In this document: positions 34,361 to 44,937 of the stretch, piece after piece
How the letters are laid out: every line of letters starts with the position of its first letter
Numbering within the stretch: the first letter of the stretch is position 1
NCBI GenBank assembly: GCA_003854985.1
Contig: RQOG01000035.1
Span: 62,001-126,000, forward strand
Reading direction: 5' to 3'
From: Calditrichota bacterium
GTDB taxonomy: Bacteria; Calditrichota; Calditrichia; Calditrichales; Calditrichaceae
Length of the DNA: 64,000 nt
Position numbers and translations under genes: made by a program
The notes under the pieces: generated by a model
The model's input: the letters and a program-made list of their open reading frames with translations, nothing else
Database searches by the model: none
Told to the model about the DNA's origin: nothing

Positions 34361-37008
34361 CAGTTTGATCTGGATGTATCTCGTTTTAATCTGTTTAAAT
34401 AGTTTTGTATTTCCGTATCATTCGGATAAAAATATAACCAGCTTTCCAGGGGAGCGATGGCTCGTTCCGGCTGCCCCGCCATCTGGTAAGAATTGATCAG
34501 CAGACCCAGCGCTCTTTTGTCTTTCGGATTTTTTTGATACGCATTTTCAAGCACTCTTATGGCCGGTTCCACCTTACGCAGTCTCAACAGATGTTCTCCC
34601 AAATACTGTAAATCGCGCGGATGACGATCGCTTTCGAGTATTTCCTTTATGGCGGAAGTATCCGCATTGATGTGAAACGCATCACGTACGGAACGCATCG
34701 CGCCGCTTGTCCAGGGAATCACTTTAGGGTCAACTTTCTCATCCATTTTTTTAAGTACTTCCAGCAAGCGCAGATTATCCTCTCTTACCGTATAATATTC
34801 CGCCAGTCTGATAAAAGCCGTACGATAATTTTGCAGCAGATTTTTTATATTACTATTATAATACACATCCGGATCATCCAGACCGCGATATTGGTAGACA
34901 TCCATAAGGTTATTATAAAGTTTTGTGGGTGAAATCTCCCAGTCCTTAAAAGGCACAAGTTTCAGCACCAGCCCATCCATTCTAAAATACTCGGCAAATT
35001 CACTGAGCATATTGCTTTGCGGAACCGTAACTGCAAAATAAATCGGCCGGCGCCATTGATTGGCCGTAACGATATTCAGAACCATATAATCCTGCGTGCG
35101 AATCGCTCCGCCCATCCGCGTATTATACGTTGGCTCTACCTTGAATTTTATTTCTTCGGGCACCTCAGCCGAAAGCATTGTATATTCGTTTTGAAATTCA
35201 CTCAGTTTTTTCTGGCCGAAATCCGATGGCACCTTTACACTGACTTCGGTGGATTGCCAGGGGAATAAACCAAGCCGTTCCAATACGCCTTCATTTATTT
35301 TCATCGGAACTCTTGGTTCCAGATCCCGCAATTGCCGGATATACCAGTCTGTATTCAGCAAGCTTAAATTTACTATCCGCACATCTTTGCGGATATTTTC
35401 CACTTCCTGTAAATACCATAGCGGAAAGGTATCATTATCGCCATTGGTAAATAAAATACCGTTTTCTTCGCAGGACATAAGCATGTTATAGGAATAATCC
35501 CAGGCCACATAATTACCGGTGCGGTCATGACTATGATAATTCTTTGCCAGCATTAACCCGGGCACCGCCAAAAGAAGAACAACGAACACCGAATACATTA
35601 CAACCGAACTTAAAACTTCATTTTTCTTTTCATAATAGGTCTTCAACCAGTCTATGATAGCCGCATATCCCAAACCGATCCAGATAGAAAATGCAAAGAA
35701 ACTGCCTACATAACTGTAATCCCGTTCCCGGGGCTGGGGATCGGGTTGATTAAGATACAGGATAATTGCCAGTCCCGTGAGAAAAAATAACGCCAGCACC
35801 GATAGAAATCGCTTATTATCCCTGCTGGAATGCCAGAATAGTCCGACTAAACCTAAAATCAAAGGCAGGGCAAATAACTGGCCGATTGACCAATCCTCCT
35901 CATTTTCATGCATACCGACAAATTGCCAGGCAAAATAACGGTTATACATTCTGTGCACCTGATATTTCCAGAAAAATTCAGCCGTCGATTTATATTGACG
36001 TCCGTTTGGAGACGACTTCCAAACACCTTCGCGGTCTGTAATAGAATGCTCACCATATTGCTCGCGATTGATATACTTTATAAAGTTCTCCAAGGTTTCC
36101 GGATTATTTTCATCAATCGTCGGATTAAGATTCGATCTGATATAAATGGTGCCGTATGAAGCGTATCCCAGCATTATCAGTAAAACCGAAACAAATACCA
36201 AACTTAGGACATGACGATGGTTATTGATGGCCCATAAACTTAATCCAATGATGATAATGAAAAGAAGAAATAAACCCATAAAACCGAATTTAAGCGCCAA
36301 TAACGGCATCCACTTTACAATTCCGGGATAGATGGCTATCATCACCGCTACGGTAATAGCCGTCATAATTGCAAATGATTTCAGATTATATTCATATTTT
36401 TTGTAATAAAATATCATAGCGACAAAGGGCAGAGCCAAAACATTAAGAAGGTGAACGGCAATCGCCAGACCAATAATATAAGCGATCATCAACAGGTATC
36501 TTTCGTTACCAGGCTGATCCGCTTTTTCCGCCCAGACTAAAATCAACCACACAATCAAAGCGGTAAACAACATGGAAAGCGCATAAACTTCCGCTTCTAC
36601 GGCGTTAAACCAAAAGCTGTGGGTAAATGCAAAAGCCAGCGAACCAATAACGCCGGAAAAAATTGCATTCAGCCAGTCGGCACGGTCTTTAATTTCTCCT
36701 TTCCATTCACGGTAGATATGAATAATGGAAAGATAAAGCAGCATTATCGTAAGTGCGCTTGAAATCGCCGAAATCAGGTTTACTTTAAAGGCGACATCGC
36801 CGGGTATGGGCAGCAAAGAGAAAATCCGGCCCAGCAACAGAAAAAATGGCGCGCCGGGCGGATGAGGCACTGCCATTCTGTAACTACAGGCGATAAATTC
36901 ACCGCAATCCCAAAAAGACACCGTTGGAGCCATTGTGAGCAAATAAATGATTCCTGTAAAGACAAAGATCACACCGGCAACAATTCGATTAAGTTTTTCC
37001 ATTTGCAT
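34360..37008 (-). CDS. DUF2723 (TMEM260-like) GT-C membrane protein with TPR tail
   Basis: 882 residues. N-terminal half has about 10-12 membrane helices and the DUF2723 signature: VSFWDCGEFIACSYRMAVPHP (D34 and E37 likely in the active loop, then PPGAPFF). A second conserved block reads NQPDPQPRERDYSYVGSFF. The soluble C-terminal third holds TPR-like repeats (GEHLLRLRKVEPAIRVLENA). Eukaryotic TMEM260 of this family is a protein O-mannosyltransferase, so a lipid-linked-sugar donor and protein acceptors outside the membrane are a reasonable guess here. First gene of the run down to the Trm112-like gene; SD GAGG upstream. Confidence 0.85.
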   Translation of the reverse strand: MQMEKLNRIVAGVIFVFTGIIYLLTMAPTVSFWDCGEFIACSYRMAVPHPPGAPFFLLLGRIFSLLPIPGDVAFKVNLISAISSALTIMLLYLSIIHIYREWKGEIKDRADWLNAIFSGVIGSLAFAFTHSFWFNAVEAEVYALSMLFTALIVWLILVWAEKADQPGNERYLLMIAYIIGLAIAVHLLNVLALPFVAMIFYYKKYEYNLKSFAIMTAITVAVMIAIYPGIVKWMPLLALKFGFMGLFLLFIIIIGLSLWAINNHRHVLSLVFVSVLLIMLGYASYGTIYIRSNLNPTIDENNPETLENFIKYINREQYGEHSITDREGVWKSSPNGRQYKSTAEFFWKYQVHRMYNRYFAWQFVGMHENEEDWSIGQLFALPLILGLVGLFWHSSRDNKRFLSVLALFFLTGLAIILYLNQPDPQPRERDYSYVGSFFAFSIWIGLGYAAIIDWLKTYYEKKNEVLSSVVMYSVFVVLLLAVPGLMLAKNYHSHDRTGNYVAWDYSYNMLMSCEENGILFTNGDNDTFPLWYLQEVENIRKDVRIVNLSLLNTDWYIRQLRDLEPRVPMKINEGVLERLGLFPWQSTEVSVKVPSDFGQKKLSEFQNEYTMLSAEVPEEIKFKVEPTYNTRMGGAIRTQDYMVLNIVTANQWRRPIYFAVTVPQSNMLSEFAEYFRMDGLVLKLVPFKDWEISPTKLYNNLMDVYQYRGLDDPDVYYNSNIKNLLQNYRTAFIRLAEYYTVREDNLRLLEVLKKMDEKVDPKVIPWTSGAMRSVRDAFHINADTSAIKEILESDRHPRDLQYLGEHLLRLRKVEPAIRVLENAYQKNPKDKRALGLLINSYQMAGQPERAIAPLESWLYFYPNDTEIQNYLNRLKRDTSRSN

Positions 37009-37152
37009 TTAATTTTCCTCGATATATTTTCAATATAAAAGTCAGAAGCTAAATAAATTGAATTTCTTAATCAAGTGATCTGACTTATTCAATCCAGCCT
37101 GCACATAAGCAATAATTGTTTTTTAAGGACTGAATGGTTACCGCCAATCTTG
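37009..37152. other. Intergenic region without a gene
   Basis: 144 bases between the GT2 gene and the DUF2723 gene. It is AT-rich and holds a GTCAGA/TCTGAC inverted repeat. A promoter for the DUF2723 run is expected here, but none is clear enough to call. Confidence 0.3.
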
Positions 37153-38226
37153 TCAAATTAGTGATCTGAAATTCCGTATACATTCCAGAGGCTTTTTCTT
37201 TTTTATAAAATAATCAATTACTACACTTCTGCGGTACATATTTTTTTTAATATCCCGGTCTTTGACTTTACGTAATCTCTGAATCACCCGGCGTTTTTTA
37301 TAAATGAGAAGCGGATGAGTCATTATAAAAAACAGGGACTTAAGCGCCGCTTTGGCTCTTTTACCTTCCCAAAGAATAAAATCCGCCAAAACCGTAGAAA
37401 TTTCCATTAGTATCCTGACAGGAAAATAGATCAGCAGATTATGCAGGGCATAATTTTTTAACATCATTATTAAATTATTGCGATGATTAAGATACATTTT
37501 ATATTCATTGTGGCTTCGTAAGGTATAACCCGAATAATGATAAATATAGGTATTCATGGTCGCAAGGCATTTAAATCCGCATAGCTGAGCGCGCCAGTTT
37601 AAGTCGATTTCTTCCTGATGGGCAAAGAAATCAAGGTCTAACAAACCGATAACATCGGTAACGCTTTTTCTAAGCAGCAGGGCGCAGCCCGATGTCCAGA
37701 AAACCTTGTTTTCCATATGGTCGTATTGACCTGTATCTTCTTCAACCAGTTCGAAAATGCGTCCCCGGGCAAAAGGATAGCCAAAGACATCCAGCTCACC
37801 TCCCGCACCGCCGGAATAATCAAACAAATGCTTATTCTGAATGGATAGAATTTTTGGTTGCACCATGGCAATTTTATCATCAGCGATTATACAATTATAC
37901 ATCTCCTGCAAAAAGTTTTCCGGCATAACCGTATCGTTGTTGAGCAATAAAACAAATGGTGTTTGTGCAATTTTAATTCCCTGGTTACAGGCGCCCGCAT
38001 ATCCCCGGTTTTCTTCATTCTGAATCAGCCTGGTTCCCGGAAATTGTTTGCGGATCAAATCCTGGCTGCCATCGGTAGAACCGTTGTCGATAATAATAGT
38101 CTGAAATGCTTTGAATGAATTCTGATTCAAAGCATTAAGACAATCCCGCAGAATTTCAAGACCATTAAAATGAGGTATGACTATACTTATCAGAATTTTT
38201 GTGTTTTCGATAGATTTCTGCTCCAC
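37153..38226 (-). CDS. GT2-family glycosyltransferase
   Basis: 357 residues. N-terminal GT-A domain (about 10-260): SIVIPHFNGLEILRDCL, IIIDNGSTDGSQ, LLLNNDTVMPENFL (the DxD-like metal site), and HQEEIDLNWRAQL near the catalytic base. This is the rhamnosyltransferase/WsaE-like group used in polysaccharide or glycoprotein glycan synthesis. The C-terminal 100 residues contain an amphipathic or membrane-associated stretch (LLIYFPVRILMEI) and a strongly basic region. Follows recG by 12 bases. Donor and acceptor are unknown. Confidence 0.85.
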   Translation of the reverse strand: MEQKSIENTKILISIVIPHFNGLEILRDCLNALNQNSFKAFQTIIIDNGSTDGSQDLIRKQFPGTRLIQNEENRGYAGACNQGIKIAQTPFVLLLNNDTVMPENFLQEMYNCIIADDKIAMVQPKILSIQNKHLFDYSGGAGGELDVFGYPFARGRIFELVEEDTGQYDHMENKVFWTSGCALLLRKSVTDVIGLLDLDFFAHQEEIDLNWRAQLCGFKCLATMNTYIYHYSGYTLRSHNEYKMYLNHRNNLIMMLKNYALHNLLIYFPVRILMEISTVLADFILWEGKRAKAALKSLFFIMTHPLLIYKKRRVIQRLRKVKDRDIKKNMYRRSVVIDYFIKKKKPLECIRNFRSLI

Positions 38227-38238
38227 ATATTCCTTATA

Positions 38239-40335
38239 CTAGCTAATTTTATACAGATTTATTCGTTCTTTTAAATGCGTTTGTACGAATTGATTTAGTT
38301 TTTTGTTCTCTTCCAATCGTAAAAAAGGATCTTTTTGAACAATCTGAAAAGCGTCTTCCCTGGCCTCTTCCAGAATCTGACGGTCGGCTATGGGATTGGC
38401 GATACGAAATTCCGGCATACCGCTCTGCTTTGTACCGAAAAAATCACCCCAGCCCCGTAATAATAGATCCTTTTCGGCGATCACAAATCCATCCTGAGTC
38501 TCGGTCATTATTTTCATCCGCTCTTTGGCCGTATCACCGATATTAAACGGTGTTTTAAGGATACAATAGGATTGTTCCGTTCCCCGGCCCACACGACCCC
38601 GCATCTGGTGTAATTGAGACAGGCCAAATCTTTCTGCATGCTCAATGACCATAATTGTGGCATTGGGGATATCCACCCCGACTTCAATAACGGTAGTCGA
38701 GATCAAAATATGAATTTTATTGGAAACGAACAAATTCATAATTTGTTCTTTTTCGTTGGCTTTCATGCGCCCGTGAAGCAGTCCCGGTTTATAATCTTTA
38801 AAGATACCTTTACTCAGTTTTGAATACCCGTCAACGGCAGCTTTAAGGTCAAGCTTTTCGCTTTCTTCAACCAGCGGATAAACAATAAACGCCTGCTGTC
38901 CTTTATTAACTTTTTCTTTGATCAGATTATAGATTTCCATTGCTTTATCTTCAAAACGCCACAGGGTCGTAATTTTTTTTCTGTTTGGCGGCAATTCATC
39001 AATAACCGAAACATCGAGACTGCCATAAACGGTCATGGCCAGGGTTCTGGGTATAGGCGTTGCCGTCATCACCAGGGTATCGGGCGTAATTCCTTTTTGA
39101 ATAAGACTCGCACGCTGCATCACGCCAAAGCGGTGCTGCTCATCAATTACAACCAGGCCCAGCCTGCTGAACCGAACGGATTTTTGTATCAAAGCATGAG
39201 TTCCGATAATAAGAGCCGGTTCCCGGGAACTGATAATTCGTTTTACCTTATTCCTTTCCGCTTCAGTGGAGCTTCCTGTTAAAAGGCAGACGGTAACATC
39301 CAGATCTGCAATGGTATTTTTTATGTTAAAATAATGTTGTTCCGCTAAAATTTCCGTTGGCGCCATCATCACAGCCTGATACCCGTTATCAATAGCAATT
39401 AGAATAGCCATTAAGGCCACCAAAGTTTTGCCGGCTCCCACATCGCCCTGTAAAAGTCTGTTCATCGGGGTCGGCTGCTTCATATCGGCTCTGATTTCTT
39501 TTACAACCTTTTTCTGCGCAGCTGTCATGGTAAACGGCAGATTCTGGTATAGTTTTTCCAGCCGACCGCTGGTTTTTTCAAAACTAATTCCCTGTTCATC
39601 CGAATTGTTATGATACTTTTGCAAAGCAAACAAAAACTGATGATAAAAGAAATCCTCATACTTGAAACGGTTGATTGACCGATCCAGCAGAACTTCATCG
39701 TCCGGCATGTGTATCTGAATATAGGCAGACGATCGTTCGGGTAAATTTCTGCGTTGGAGAATTGAATCAGGAAAGTACTCCGATATTGTCCCGGTAATTT
39801 TATCCTTCACTCCCGGAAATATTTTCCGGAAAAACTGTGAATTTATCCCGGCCCGTTTCCAATGTTCATTTTCAGGGTAAAAGGGAATAATTCTGCCGGT
39901 ATTATAAAGATTATCTATTTCTCCACTGTCCAGCCGGTCATAATCCGGGTGAATCAACTGATATCCCCTGTAGAATCCGACTTTACCTGATAAAGAAACC
40001 CAATCGCCTACTTTAAACAGATTTTTAAAATAATCGACAGATTGAAACCAAATGCCCTCTAAAAAGCCATTATCATCACTGATCATGATGTAAAAAACTT
40101 TTCTGCGCCCATACCGGATTCCTGTAGCAATAATCTTCCCGATAACCGTCACTTCCTGTTCCGGTTTTAACTCGTTCAATTTAAAGATATTGCTGCGATC
40201 TATATATCTGCGCGGGAAAAAATTAATCAGATCAGCAAAATTATTGATTTTATATTTCGACAACAGAATCGCCCGCTTCGGACCAATACCTTTGATATAT
40301 TGAATTTCCGATGCAATTTCTTTGGTTGAGGACAT
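38239..40335 (-). CDS. recG: ATP-dependent DNA helicase RecG
   Basis: 698 residues, full length. N-terminal wedge/OB domain (about 50-140: VTVIGKIIATG), then SF2 helicase domains with Walker A GDVGAGKT (297-304), DEQHRFG (motif II), MTATPIPRTLAMT, and the motif VI region QLHQMRGRVGRG. RecG reverses stalled forks and resolves branched DNA. Between lolD (18-base gap) and a GT2 gene in one run. Nothing unusual in the sequence. Confidence 0.96.
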   Translation of the reverse strand: MSSTKEIASEIQYIKGIGPKRAILLSKYKINNFADLINFFPRRYIDRSNIFKLNELKPEQEVTVIGKIIATGIRYGRRKVFYIMISDDNGFLEGIWFQSVDYFKNLFKVGDWVSLSGKVGFYRGYQLIHPDYDRLDSGEIDNLYNTGRIIPFYPENEHWKRAGINSQFFRKIFPGVKDKITGTISEYFPDSILQRRNLPERSSAYIQIHMPDDEVLLDRSINRFKYEDFFYHQFLFALQKYHNNSDEQGISFEKTSGRLEKLYQNLPFTMTAAQKKVVKEIRADMKQPTPMNRLLQGDVGAGKTLVALMAILIAIDNGYQAVMMAPTEILAEQHYFNIKNTIADLDVTVCLLTGSSTEAERNKVKRIISSREPALIIGTHALIQKSVRFSRLGLVVIDEQHRFGVMQRASLIQKGITPDTLVMTATPIPRTLAMTVYGSLDVSVIDELPPNRKKITTLWRFEDKAMEIYNLIKEKVNKGQQAFIVYPLVEESEKLDLKAAVDGYSKLSKGIFKDYKPGLLHGRMKANEKEQIMNLFVSNKIHILISTTVIEVGVDIPNATIMVIEHAERFGLSQLHQMRGRVGRGTEQSYCILKTPFNIGDTAKERMKIMTETQDGFVIAEKDLLLRGWGDFFGTKQSGMPEFRIANPIADRQILEEAREDAFQIVQKDPFLRLEENKKLNQFVQTHLKERINLYKIS

Positions 40336-40353
40336 AGGCGGGATTAAACCGGC

Positions 40354-41073
40354 TTATAATTCTTTAGAGAGCGTACCCTGAGATTGCTTTGCCACTCGAC
40401 CGTCATCCAGAAGAATGATACGGTTCGCCCTTGAAGTCATATGTTCATCATGGGTAACGATGACCAGTGTTTGTTTTAATTTCTGATTTAAATTAAGCAG
40501 AAGATTATATAAGACTTCGCTGTTACGGTTATCCAGGTTTCCGGTCGGTTCATCAGCCAATAAAACTTCCGGCTTGTTCATTAAAGCCCGGGCCACGGCA
40601 ACTCTTTGTTGTTCTCCGCCGGATAATTCAGACGGTTTATGTTCCAGACGATGTGAGAGACCTACTTCCTCGATGAGATACTTGGCATATTCTTCTTTTT
40701 CCGCGGTTAACGGCTCATGCATCATCGCCGGGAGAATTACATTTTCGTACAGGGTAAATTCCGGTAACAGATGATGAAACTGGAAAACAAAACCTATGGC
40801 TTTATTTCGGAAACGGGCTACTTCATCGTTATGTAGTTTCAATAAATCCTCGCCGGCAATCAAAACCTGCCCGGACGAAGGAAGATCAAGCGCGCCGATG
40901 ATATGTAAAAGTGTACTTTTGCCGACGCCCGAAGGTCCCATAATGGTTACAACTTCGGATTTATAAATTTCCAGGCTGATCCCTTTTATAACTTCAACAA
41001 CCTGCGGACCGTTTTCGTAATTTTTATAAACATCTTTTACTTCAATTGTTTTGGGGATGTTTTTATTATTCAT
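40354..41073 (-). CDS. lolD: Lipoprotein-releasing ABC ATPase LolD
   Basis: 239 residues. ABC ATPase with Walker A GPSGVGKST (46-54), signature LSGGEQQR, Walker B VLLADEPTGNLD and the MacB/LolD-type LPEFTLYENVILPAMM stretch. With LolC/E it extracts lipoproteins from the inner membrane for transfer to LolA. The ORF overlaps lolC by 8 bases (41066-41073), implying coupled translation. The many lipoproteins in this window are natural clients. Confidence 0.93.
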   Translation of the reverse strand: MNNKNIPKTIEVKDVYKNYENGPQVVEVIKGISLEIYKSEVVTIMGPSGVGKSTLLHIIGALDLPSSGQVLIAGEDLLKLHNDEVARFRNKAIGFVFQFHHLLPEFTLYENVILPAMMHEPLTAEKEEYAKYLIEEVGLSHRLEHKPSELSGGEQQRVAVARALMNKPEVLLADEPTGNLDNRNSEVLYNLLLNLNQKLKQTLVIVTHDEHMTSRANRIILLDDGRVAKQSQGTLSKEL

Positions 41074-42310
41074 AGCGGATGGCCTCCACCGGCACTAACT
41101 GCGAAGCCTTGTATGCCGGATAAAATGATGCGAGCACGCTTAAAAATACAGCGATACAGGAAATGATAAAAAAGTCGCTCCACAGCATTAAAACCGGCAG
41201 TGCGCTTATCAGATAAACATCGCCCGGTAATGTAATAAAATGAAAATAGTATTGTGCAAACGTGATGGAATAACCCAGGATACTTCCTAATAACGTCCCA
41301 ATAAAACCCACCAGAAAACCTTCAAAAATAAATATTTTAAGAATACTGGATGAAGAGGCGCCCATGGATTTTAATATTCCTATTTCACGGGTTTTTTCCA
41401 TCACCACCATAATCAGTGAGCTGATGATATTAAAAGCCGCAACCATAATGATTAGACTTAAAATTACGATCGCTCCGATTTTTTCAATTGCCATCCAGGA
41501 ATATAGTGATTTGTTCATCTCGTGCCAGGTGCGGGCGAAATAAGGATAACCAAGGTGTTCATCTACAAGTTCATCCCGCACAGCGGCGGCTTTCTCATAA
41601 TCATCCAGTTTAATTTCCACCCAGGAAATACCATCGCCCATATCAAAAAGACGCTGCGCATCCGTAATTGACATATAACTGAACACTTTATCATACTCAT
41701 AATATCCAATTTCAACAAGACCGGCAACATAGAAGGTTTTAACTACAGGCTGGGCAAATAATCCACCTTCTTTGGGGATACTAGCCACAGAAACGATATC
41801 GCCCACATGCCGGGCGTTGATATTATCCGCAAGATGAACGCCCAGCACAATTCCGGAATATTTTTTTCCTTCAATTTCTTTGATTGAAAAATCCAGCTGT
41901 CCCAATTTTATATTTTGATTTATTTCAGTTACCTGACCCGCAGTTTCCGGATCGATAGCCTTTATCACGGTCGCATGCTGGCGGTCCTTGGAAGCGATCA
42001 TACCTTCTTCATAAATAGCCGGACTGGCGCCTACCACATGTTCTGTATGCTTCAGGAGATTCAGGATTGAGTCTGCTTCGGCTTTGCTGATTGTTTTCTG
42101 GAAATACTTTCTTAAACGGATATGCGCATCAGCGCCTAAAAGACGCGAACGCACCTCCTGTTCAAAGCCATTCATGACTGAAAGGGCTACAATCAGCGCC
42201 ATTACGCCGATGGCAACACCGCCAATAGAAATGTAAGTGATAATGGAAATAAAACCTGTTTTTCGCTTCGCCTTTAAGTAGCGTTTGGCAACAAATAGTT
42301 CAAATGACAT
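41066..42310 (-). CDS. lolC: Lipoprotein-releasing permease LolC/LolE type
   Basis: 414 residues with four membrane helices in the MacB/FtsX arrangement: one near 22-45, a large periplasmic domain (about 50-270), then three near 275-300, 320-350 and 370-395. Conserved start FVAKRYLKAKRKTGFISII and the coupling-helix region EKTREIGILKSMGAS. Only one permease gene is present, so it may form a homodimer (LolF-like use), as in bacteria that lack separate LolC and LolE. Two bases after lysS. Confidence 0.9.
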   Translation of the reverse strand: MSFELFVAKRYLKAKRKTGFISIITYISIGGVAIGVMALIVALSVMNGFEQEVRSRLLGADAHIRLRKYFQKTISKAEADSILNLLKHTEHVVGASPAIYEEGMIASKDRQHATVIKAIDPETAGQVTEINQNIKLGQLDFSIKEIEGKKYSGIVLGVHLADNINARHVGDIVSVASIPKEGGLFAQPVVKTFYVAGLVEIGYYEYDKVFSYMSITDAQRLFDMGDGISWVEIKLDDYEKAAAVRDELVDEHLGYPYFARTWHEMNKSLYSWMAIEKIGAIVILSLIIMVAAFNIISSLIMVVMEKTREIGILKSMGASSSSILKIFIFEGFLVGFIGTLLGSILGYSITFAQYYFHFITLPGDVYLISALPVLMLWSDFFIISCIAVFLSVLASFYPAYKASQLVPVEAIRYE

Positions 42311-42312
42311 GA

Positions 42313-43806
42313 TTATTTACTTTCCGGTCTCATTTGTGGAAAAAAGATAACATCTCTGATACTCGGCTGACCCGTGAGCAACATGATCAACCGGTCAATA
42401 CCGACACCCAAACCCGCCGTGGGCGGCATGCCGATTTCCAGCGCTCTCAGATAATCCTCGTCGATAACCTGCGCTTCCTGGTCACCGCGCTCTTTCAATT
42501 TCATCTGATCCATAAATCTTTCACGCTGATCAATCGGATCATTTAATTCGCTGAAGGCATTGGCCATTTCTTTTCCGGCGATAATCGGTTCAAACCTCTC
42601 GACCAGTCTGGGATTATCGCGGTGCTTTTTGGCCAGCGGTGACATTTCTACAGGATAATCGATAATAAATGTCGGTTGAATTAATAATGGTTCGACTTTT
42701 TCACCGAAAATTTCATCGATTAACTTGCCAATACCCATTTCGGGACTCGTTTCAATATTTAGTTTTTTACAAACCTTCCGTAATTCCTTTTCATCCATTG
42801 CGCTGACGTCAATACCCGCATATTCCCTGATCGCATCAAACATACTTAACCGTTTCCAGGGCGGCGATAAATCAATCTGCTGGCCGTTTAATTCTATTAA
42901 TGAACTGCCTACAATTTTTTGGGCCACATGGTTGAATAATTGTTCAACAAACTGCATCATCCATTTATAGTCTTTGTAAGCGACATAGAGTTCCAGCATG
43001 GTAAATTCCGGGTTATGAAAACGATCCATACCTTCATTTCGAAAATCCTTGCCAAACTCATAAACCCGGTCAATTCCGCCAACGATCAGCCGTTTCAGAT
43101 AAAGTTCATCGGCTATTCTCAGGTAAAGCGGAATATCAAGCGCGTTATGATGCGTAATGAATGGCCGGGCGGCGGCGCCTCCATATATTGGCTGTAACAC
43201 CGGCGTTTCCACCTCTAAAAAATCATTGTTATCTAAAAATTCGCGGATGGCCGTGATGATGCGACTTCTGGTAATAAAGATTTCTTTGATTTCCGGATTC
43301 ACAACCAGATCGACATATCTTTGCCGGTAACGCGTTTCTTTATCGGAGAATTGATCGAATACAACTTTTTCCCCATCTTCTTCTTTTTCTTTTACAATAG
43401 GCAACGGCCGGATTGACTTGGATAACAGTTGCATTTCTTTAGCAAAAACCGAAATCTCGCCGGTCTTTGTTTTAAAAACCTGACCGGTAATCCCGATATG
43501 ATCACCGATATCTAAAATTTTGAATAAGTGAAACATTTTTTCGCCAATTTCATTCTGACGCAGATACACCTGAATACGCCCCTGCTTATCCTGAATATGA
43601 CAAAAAGCCGCTTTACCCATCAGACGAACGGACATTATTCTTCCCGCAATCGATACTTCTTTTTCATTCAGATTTTCAAAATCCCTGGCTATATCCAGGG
43701 AAAAATGAGTTTGTTCAAAAGAATACGGATAAGGATTGATGCCTTCTTCTTTAATTTTATTTAATTTATCTTTTCTGATTTGAATAAGTTGATTATAGTC
43801 TTCCAC
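42313..43806 (-). CDS. lysS: Lysyl-tRNA synthetase, class II
   Basis: 497 residues. N-terminal OB-fold anticodon-binding domain (about 50-150: [18 protein letters not shown]) and class II catalytic core with motif 1 ([21 protein letters not shown]), motif 2 ([18 protein letters not shown]) and motif 3 ([15 protein letters not shown]). Ends QMRPESK, normal. It makes Lys-tRNA for translation and has full family length. Adjacent to prfB (33-base gap), a common bacterial pairing. Confidence 0.97.
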   Translation of the reverse strand: MEDYNQLIQIRKDKLNKIKEEGINPYPYSFEQTHFSLDIARDFENLNEKEVSIAGRIMSVRLMGKAAFCHIQDKQGRIQVYLRQNEIGEKMFHLFKILDIGDHIGITGQVFKTKTGEISVFAKEMQLLSKSIRPLPIVKEKEEDGEKVVFDQFSDKETRYRQRYVDLVVNPEIKEIFITRSRIITAIREFLDNNDFLEVETPVLQPIYGGAAARPFITHHNALDIPLYLRIADELYLKRLIVGGIDRVYEFGKDFRNEGMDRFHNPEFTMLELYVAYKDYKWMMQFVEQLFNHVAQKIVGSSLIELNGQQIDLSPPWKRLSMFDAIREYAGIDVSAMDEKELRKVCKKLNIETSPEMGIGKLIDEIFGEKVEPLLIQPTFIIDYPVEMSPLAKKHRDNPRLVERFEPIIAGKEMANAFSELNDPIDQRERFMDQMKLKERGDQEAQVIDEDYLRALEIGMPPTAGLGVGIDRLIMLLTGQPSIRDVIFFPQMRPESK

Positions 43807-43839
43807 ATTGTTCCCTTAAAATAATTTAATATTTTCCGT

Positions 43840-44935
43840 TCAACTAAATTCCACAAGGTATTGTTCAATAAATTTATCCAGCTCGCCATCCATCACAGCC
43901 TGAACATTGCTTGTCTCGACGTCTGTGCGGTGATCTTTGACCATATTATAAGGATGAAATACATAAGATCGTATCTGGCTGCCCCAGGCGATATTTTTTT
44001 TATTGTTTTCATATGCTTTCATTTTTTCTTTTTGTTCATCCAGCTTTTTCTGATATATACGTGAAGCTAGTATTTTCATGGCATTAGCCTTGTTTTTATG
44101 CTGCGACCTTTCATTCTGACATTGAACGACTATTCCGGTAGGAATATGCGTAATGCGAATGGCTGAATCGGTTTTATTTACATGCTGTCCGCCGGCTCCG
44201 CTGGCCCGGAATGTATCAATTCTTAAATCCGCCGGATTGATATCGATATCGATATTTTCATCAATTTCGGGTAAAACGAAAACAGAAGCAAATGAAGTAT
44301 GCCTGCGGTTATTTGCGTCAAAGGGAGATAATCTTACCAGCCTGTGGACGCCGGCTTCAGCCTTTAAATACCCATAGGCATAAGACCCCGTAATTTCGAT
44401 GGTAACGCTTTTAATACCGGCTTCATCACCGGCCTGCTGATCCAAAATCTCTGTTTTAAATCCCCGCCGTTCGGCGTATCTCAGATACATGCGCAGCAAC
44501 ATTTCCGCCCAATCCTGGCTTTCAGTTCCCCCGGCTCCGGGATGGATAGTTAAAATGGCGTTATTGGGATCTTCTTTGCCGCCAAGCATGCGCCGAAATT
44601 CAAGATCAGAAATTAACCTGGATACTAATTCGGATTGTTTTTCTATATCAGTACTTAAATCTTCTTCGGGCGTTTCATTTTGTATGTCAATATATACTTG
44701 TAAATCTTCAAGCTTTTTTGAACAACCATTCCATTGCTCTATCCATTCTTTACGCAGATTAATTTCCCTGAGAATGGACTGGGCTTTTTCATTATCATCC
44801 CAAAACCCGTTAATAATTGTCTGCGATTCCAATTCGCTGACTTCTGTTTCCTTTTTATCCAGGTCAAAGATAACTCCGCAGCTTCTGAAGCCTGTCTTTA
44901 TAATCATTGAGCTGTTCTATAAAACCTGTATCCAT
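43840..44935 (-). CDS. prfB: Peptide chain release factor 2, with programmed +1 frameshift
   Basis: Two frames joined. The first starts at ATG 44935 (MDTGFIEQLNDYKDRLQKL...SYL, 23 codons) and ends at TGA 44866-44864. After a +1 slip at CTT-TGA-C, reading continues GAC CTG GAT to the stop at 43840, giving 364 residues, the usual RF2 length. The main part has SPFDANNRRHTSFASV (SPF stop-codon recognition motif) and SGAGGQHVNKTDSAIR, whose GGQ triggers peptide release at UGA/UAA. A continuous-frame start in the 44907 region would miss the N-terminal segment. Two bases after the SpoIID-like gene. Confidence 0.95.
44863..44877 (-). promoter_or_regulatory. prfB autoregulatory frameshift site
   Basis: Minus strand reads CGGAG-TTAT-CTT-TGA-C: the slippery CTT, in-frame TGA stop followed by C, and an SD-like GGAG four bases before CTT. 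In E. coli the SD-like element is AGGGGG three bases before. Low RF2 lets the ribosome slip +1, which is the known feedback control. Confidence 0.92.
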
Positions 44936-44937
44936 TA

